Shown: positions 20,949 through 28,298 of the stretch, piece after piece
How the letters are laid out: every line of letters starts with the position of its first letter
Numbering within the stretch: the stretch's first letter is position 1
Origin: Hypsibius dujardini
Taxonomy: Eukaryota; Tardigrada; Eutardigrada; Parachela; Hypsibiidae
Direction of reading: 5' to 3'
DNA: 28,298 bases
Assembly (NCBI GenBank): GCA_001579985.1
Contig: LRSR01002778.1
Location: 1-28,298, forward strand
Notes under the pieces: generated by a model
Told to the model about the DNA's origin: nothing
The model's input: the letters and a program-made list of their open reading frames with translations, nothing else
Database searches by the model: none
Position numbers and translations under genes: made by a program

Positions 20949-21179
20949 CTAGTAGCGATGCCCGATTTCGGCGGGACGGAAGCGGAAGAAGACTAACGGA
21001 GAACAAACGAACGTGAGTTTTGTCTCGTGCGGCTCCACACGGCGTACTTGTACGGAACAGGGATTTTGCCTAAATGAGCATGTCCATTTCAAATACTGAG
21101 TCTCCCGCGAACTTTCATTTAAAACGAACTTCCATCCATCAAATAATAACTTTTTCATTGTTCGCCTCATGTTACTCAA
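20949..21179 (-). pseudogene. Possible FLYWCH-type zinc-finger fragment
   Basis: The frame reads KKLLFDGWKFVLNESS, then YLKWTCSFRQNPCSVQVRR. The order (hydrophobic-DG-x-KF, then Y-x-x-W-x-C, then P-C) resembles the first half of a FLYWCH zinc finger. The expected C-terminal H-x-H is absent, so if real it is truncated. FLYWCH domains occur in Mutator-like transposases and in host regulators. The match is partial and by eye. Confidence 0.28.
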
Positions 21180-21478
21180 GTTTCATCTTCAATGAGCAAT
21201 CTTTGGTCCATGCACTGTTGTGACACGTGATTTGTAAGTTGATCGGGGAATCATTCGAAGTGGGTAACTCACCACTTATGAGTAATCAGGCAAACTCCCC
21301 GTAATATGGTTGGCCGTGCGGTGCAGTGTTAATTCAAAGATGACAGATCTGCACTCGTGAGCGGAATGCTTGGTCGACTGACTCAAGCCACTTGACTCGC
21401 TCAGTACATGGAATTAATACGAAGAACGAGTTCGATGGCTTTGACTCTGTCTGCCAGGTATTCTGATCATGTGTGTCG

Positions 21479-21628
21479 TACTGTAATTCCGCGATAGATA
21501 GCGACAGTCGTTTTGGAATGGAACGTGTGCACGGGCTCTGTGCACCGTACACACAGCACAAGCGCCCCGTGGCCGATTAAACGTTCCACAGCTCGTACGC
21601 TGTCGCTATCTATCGCGGAAATACAGTA
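21479..21628. mobile_element. 150-bp hairpin element upstream of GALT (TACTGTATTTCCGCGAT ends)
   Basis: TACTGTAATTCCGCGATAGA plus TAGCGACAG at the left is inverted at the right as TACTGTATTTCCGCGATAGA plus TAGCGACAG. The interior is weakly palindromic (TGGAACGT, GTGCAC). It ends about 105 bp before the GALT start codon, so it could lie in the promoter or 5' UTR. The end sequence resembles that of the 13934-14219 element. Confidence 0.75.
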
Positions 21629-21732
21629 CCAGTTATCAGATTCAGCGTAGCGGATCAGCTGTTCTGGCTGTTTTGCTACGTTAATTTTTGCGATTAATCA
21701 GTCATTTCTCACTCCTCCTCCTGGCTCACACA

Positions 21733-24696
<2,964 letters not shown>

Positions 24697-24910
24697 TTCT
24701 CTCCGAAACTATGTTTTTCTTGCCTTCCATAATTACTCGGTGATGCAAGCCTACCCCTTTTCGAATATTAGAATCGTTCCACGTCCTTTATCCTTTTCTT
24801 TTCGATTTTTCCTTCATGTCGTCACACCAAGTTGAATGGCGATTATCTTTTCACTGTTGAAATTGCAAAACTTCCCGTCGCCCTTGGAACAGATACGTTG
24901 GGACAGAATC

Positions 24911-25007
24911 GGCAGACAAGGGATAGGCAAACAGATATATTGACAGACAGACAGACCAACAAACCAGCCAAGATACAGGCAGAAAAGCAGACAGACAGGC
25001 CAAAAGC

Positions 25008-25079
<72 letters not shown>

Positions 25080-25103
25080 GAATGAAAAGACAGACTGACA
25101 GAT
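24911..25103 (+). repeat. (ACAG)n microsatellite downstream of GALT
   Basis: ACAG units, with GCAG, CAAA and AGCC interruptions, begin about 215 bp past the GALT stop codon. Confidence 0.9.
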
Positions 25104-25832
25104 TTCCGATTTTCGATTCGTGCTTTCTAGTTTTCATGCTGAGTCGAATTGTGTTTGCATTTTTACTAGAAAATTCCAAGAGTTCCCATCCCAGTTGGGG
25201 ACATGGGGGACAGAGACACTGGAGACGTGAAAAGAGATGGTCCGTGTAATTCAATCTTCGGACTGTCAACGGGACGGTCCCTCCATGGGGAACGCAACGC
25301 GCGGGAGTAAATTAACGCAGGTCTAAAGTTAATGTCATTCTTTGATCAGTGTCTGCCTGTCGTGTCTGTCTGCCTTGTCGTTGTCTGTTTGCCTGGGCAT
25401 GTCATGCGTGTCCATTGCATATATAAAGTATACACAGAACACGGTCGCAGCAAAGGATATCCTCTTCCTCTCGAGTCAGCATATGTCAGCAAAGTGCATT
25501 TTAGAGAAAATTTAACAAGGACACGGAAAGGAAAGTTTAGTCCGGGCTAAACGAAGTTTGTGATGTGTTGGCAGAAAAGAAATGGGATGGCTTGATTGTC
25601 AGGGGACGTGGGGGGAGAGAGACTGATGTCACAAACGCGACAGGCACCTATCCTTTTTCCCGCGCTAACAAGATGGGAGTGGGGTGTGGATGACTGCTGC
25701 TGTTTGGCGGACTAAATTTCCATGATTTGAAATGAGAATTTTCAATTACACTGTAGATGCGTCAAGAATGAAAGCTATTGGGGACTTTGTAGGGGATCTT
25801 TCTGGAGTAAAGGCAGATGGAAGCGCAAGAGG
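25104..25832. other. Intergenic stretch without recognisable genes
   Basis: It is unique-looking sequence with a short CTGCCTGTCGTGTCTG patch near 25350. Open frames are short and unlike known proteins. Confidence 0.5.
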
Positions 25833-26117
25833 ATGGACATAGACCTAGACATAGACCTAGACATAGATCTAGATATAGACCCAGACATAGACCTAGACAT
25901 AGACCCAGACAAAGATGCAGACATAGACCTGGACATAGACCCAGACATAGACCTAGACATAGACCCAGACAAAGATGCAGACATAGACCTAGACATAAAC
26001 CCAGACATAGACCCAGATATAGATCTAGATATAAACCCAGACATAGACATAGACATAGATCCAGATATAGATCTAGACAGAGACCCAGACATAGACCCAG
26101 ACATAGACCTAGACATT
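25833..26117 (+). repeat. GACATA/GACCTA hexamer minisatellite
   Basis: The hexamers GACATA, GACCTA, GACCCA and GATATA are repeated for about 285 bp. A longer unit (GACCCAGACAAAGATGCA with its GACATA/GACCTA neighbours) occurs twice, near 25903-25920 and 25963-25980. Because the period is 6, several frames are open at once. One reads (Asp-Ile/Leu/Pro)n for about 95 codons, but this follows from the repeat alone. Confidence 0.9.
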
Positions 26118-26210
26118 CTGTTATTCGTACTGTCTGCAGGATCATAGACAAAGAAGGGACCTCTCTCCATTCGCATACTCCATTTACAGACACACGGAAA
26201 TAATTTAACT

Positions 26211-26574
26211 AAAAATTTCACTGACTAATTTTTTAGTTTTAATAGTTTTCGTTTCAAAACAAAACCAAACTACCGTGGATTAAATTATAGTAGCGAACCA
26301 GGCTTAGTCAACGAATACCAACTAAAACTAAACTTGCTTATTTTATTCAAATAGTTGCTTAAAGACACTAGTTATTTAACTAATTTGTTTTTCTAATCAC
26401 AGATTTAACCTTCGTTCATAAAACAAACATTTTGTTTTTATTTTAATGAGGAGCACTGAATTTCAATTCGGACATGGATGTTTAGGCTAAAATAAGCCTC
26501 AAACAAAATTAAAAATTTGAGCGACTCATTTTTTTAGATTAATATGTTTATTCTCTCAAAACAATTAAACTAAC
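26211..26574 (+). repeat. Pair of direct repeats about 300 bp apart
   Basis: 26211-26275 (AAAAATTTCACTGACTAATT..., TTTAG, CAAAAC, AAACTA) matches 26510-26574 (AAAAATTTGAGCGACTCATT..., TTTAG, CAAAAC, AAACTA) imperfectly. The AT-rich DNA between resembles the AACTAA-rich repeat at 18511-18962. It may be a decayed element with direct terminal repeats. Confidence 0.4.
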
Positions 26575-26794
26575 TTTAACATTATTATGCGTTAATTAAA
26601 ATCCAAAATGCAAATGTAAGATATTTTGCCCTCAGCGTTCGGTATTTTTCAAATTCCGTGTTGCAAACTGCATCAAGTTTGACAGATAGTTTATGCGAAG
26701 GAAAAAGGGGAAATGTCCTCGTTTCCGGTTTGGGAACCACATACACATTCCCCCTTTCAAAATGGTCATGGCAGTTACGCCTTGTACATATACC

Positions 26795-27148
26795 GTAGAG
26801 TCTCAACCACTTGGTGCCAATTTTTAGACCCACCCGTACATTATGCCTGCCCACATTCTGCTACCCTGCAGTCATAATATACGGGGGGCATTAAAAACTG
26901 GCATCAACTGGTTGAGGTTATTTGAATCCGATGATTAGATCCACCCGTATATTATGCCTGCACCCACTCGGCTACCCTGCAGTCATAATATATGGGGGGC
27001 GTTAAAAACTGGCATCAACTGGTTGAGACCATTTGAATCCGATGATTAGACCACCCGTATATTATGCCTGTACACACTCGGCTACCCTGCAGTCATAATG
27101 TAGGGGGGGGGGTTATTAAAAACTGGCACCAACTAATCGAGACTCTAC
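26795..27148. mobile_element. TIR element with three internal tandem units of about 110 bp
   Basis: The left end GTAGAGTCTCAACCACTTGG, then TGCCAATTTTTA, is inverted at the right end, which closes with GAGACTCTAC. Between them are units 26826-26935, 26936-27047 and 27048-27148. Each has a near-palindrome (CCCGTATATTATG ... CATAATATACGGGG) and an inner copy of the right-end word (AAAAACTGGCATCAACT). ACATATA occurs just outside both ends, perhaps a target-site duplication. No protein is encoded. Confidence 0.75.
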
Positions 27149-27209
27149 ATATATTGCACCGGAGAGATCACGCAGCCTGGCCTTTTTACCGGCCCTCGCC
27201 ATTGAAATG

Positions 27210-27504
27210 ACTCTATAAAAGGGTTAATTTCGTACACGACCCACAGTGCCATTCTATGAACCCTTTCAGGATGGGCCTTCTCGACCTTTTCATCCCGTGT
27301 ATATGGTCTCTTTCACAGTCCCATATAATAATGCCACATCTAATCAAACTAAATGATTTCCTCCCCATATTTACAACCCTGCAATGCAGTGGACAGTCTG
27401 TGTGCCTGTGTGCTTGTGTATTATGGCTTGTCTTTCAACTCGCGTTTCGCAGAAATTTTCCATCTCGTTATATGGAAATTAATCGGCTAATCATCCGGCG
27501 CTAG
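27210..27504 (+). other. TATA-like box and 82-codon open frame (doubtful gene)
   Basis: CTATAAAAG at about 27211 stands some 45 bp before an ATG (27256) that opens an 82-codon frame with hydrophobic patches (FTTLQCSGQSVCLCACVLWL). A TATA box that close to the ATG leaves little 5' UTR. No family is recognised. It may be chance. Confidence 0.15.
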
Positions 27505-27609
27505 CGTGCAATTTTTAACTTAATCGACGCAGCATTATCGCATGCAAAAGATGCACATTTTGCGTAGAATTTTGGCTCTTGCGTACTTACCGTCAATGCA
27601 AAAGTGCCG

Positions 27610-27895
27610 CATCAGGGACAATAAATATAAAAAATAAGTAATTTTTAAATAATAAAAATAAAACAATGAATAATATGAAAAACTACGAAATGATTTTTTT
27701 AAATGATAAATAAAATATTATAGGAAAATAAATTAAAAAAGTAAGTAACAATAATGGATAATAATAAATGATAATGATAAAAGATAATATGAAAAAATAC
27801 GAAATAAAAAAATAATGAGCAAAATTGAAGCAAAAAGCAAATTTAATATATAAGGAAAAAATAATAAACAGTAATAGTAGCAATTTTTTTTGAGT
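27610..27895. repeat. A-rich low-complexity tract
   Basis: AATAAT, AAAATA and GATAAT words dominate nearly 300 bp. No coding signal is visible. Confidence 0.85.
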
Positions 27896-28185
27896 CCAAA
27901 ATATATTTTACTCTAAGCGGTTATTACCCTTGGGCAGTGTATAGGCACGCAGTAATAAATACGTGCGGGCTTTCCCTTCCGTCTCTCGGAGGAGCAATTA
28001 TATTTTAATACATATACCCCCGACGATAACACAATTTGAACGTAAAATATGCATGCCTGCGTCCCCAGGAGGACCTTATCACCGGTGAATAAGGAGAGAT
28101 TTGCGCCCGCCGCTCCGGGAGCAGCGCTCGGGGGAGAATTAGTGCACTTGCCGGTGGAATAGGTCACACACATAACCACCACAAC

Positions 28186-28298
28186 GTGTCTGTCTGTCTG
28201 TCTGTCTTTCTGTCCGTCTGTCTGTCTGTCTGTCTATCTGTCTGCCTGTCTGTCTGTCTGTCTGCCTGTCTGTCCGTCTGTCTGTCTGTCTGTTTGTC
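28186..28298 (+). repeat. (CTGT)n microsatellite at the window's right edge
   Basis: CTGT units with CTAT, CTGC and CCGT variants continue to the end of the window and probably past it. Confidence 0.92.

Larger units (their letters stand above)
19349..21732. other. Intergenic region between receptor B and GALT (divergent 5' sides)
   Basis: This must hold both promoters. It contains a CAGGGATGGCATC start with AAATCAAAT-rich sequence (from 19793), low-complexity AT-rich DNA to about 20830, a possible FLYWCH-like fragment (20949-21179) and a hairpin element (21479-21628). No other gene is supportable. Confidence 0.5.

Noticed and set aside
25762-26221. Long overlapping ORFs on both strands over the hexamer array
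   Set aside because: A period-6 repeat keeps all frames open. There is no independent coding signal.
26585-26854. Minus-strand 89-codon ORF
   Set aside because: Its start lies in the left inverted repeat of the 26795-27148 element, and the product resembles nothing known to me.

Overview
The window is nuclear DNA from an invertebrate animal. Genes are split into many short exons with GT-AG introns, intergenic DNA is rich in microsatellites and hairpin-forming repeats, and every recognisable gene is of animal type. A lineage with many natriuretic-peptide-receptor-like genes, such as tardigrades, would fit, but nothing here proves the phylum. I built the exon models by hand from splice signals, phase continuity and family resemblance. 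The coding lengths of the three complete models (RRM protein, MARF1-like, GALT) divide by three across all junctions.

Left to right: (1) receptor A, the 5' part of a natriuretic-peptide-receptor-like gene on the minus strand (68-1871), running off the left edge. (2) A two-RRM RNA-binding protein on the minus strand (3331-6070, 391 aa), head to head with (3) a MARF1/limkain-b1-like protein on the plus strand (6591-9998, 497 aa: NYN ribonuclease domain, one RRM, disordered tail). About 520 bp separate their start codons. (4) A broken receptor copy C on the minus strand (10221-11280), with several stop codons and a terminal-inverted-repeat (TIR) element in one intron. (5) Receptor B on the minus strand (12335-19348), a near-complete paralog of A, with ligand-binding domain, one membrane helix and a tail of about 33 residues followed by a poly(A) signal. 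(6) Galactose-1-phosphate uridylyltransferase (GALT) on the plus strand (21733-24696, 355 aa in nine exons). (7) About 3.6 kb of repeats to the right edge.

A, C and B are remains of a tandem receptor family, interrupted by the divergent RNA-binding pair. B and C lack visible kinase-homology and cyclase exons, so B looks like a short-tailed, clearance-type receptor. The non-coding DNA holds at least six MITE-like inverted-repeat elements, an inverted duplication of a receptor exon, (CTGT)n and (ACAG)n tracts in GALT introns and flanks, a hexamer minisatellite, and a TIR element with three internal tandem units. I saw no tRNA, rRNA, CRISPR array or intact transposase gene.
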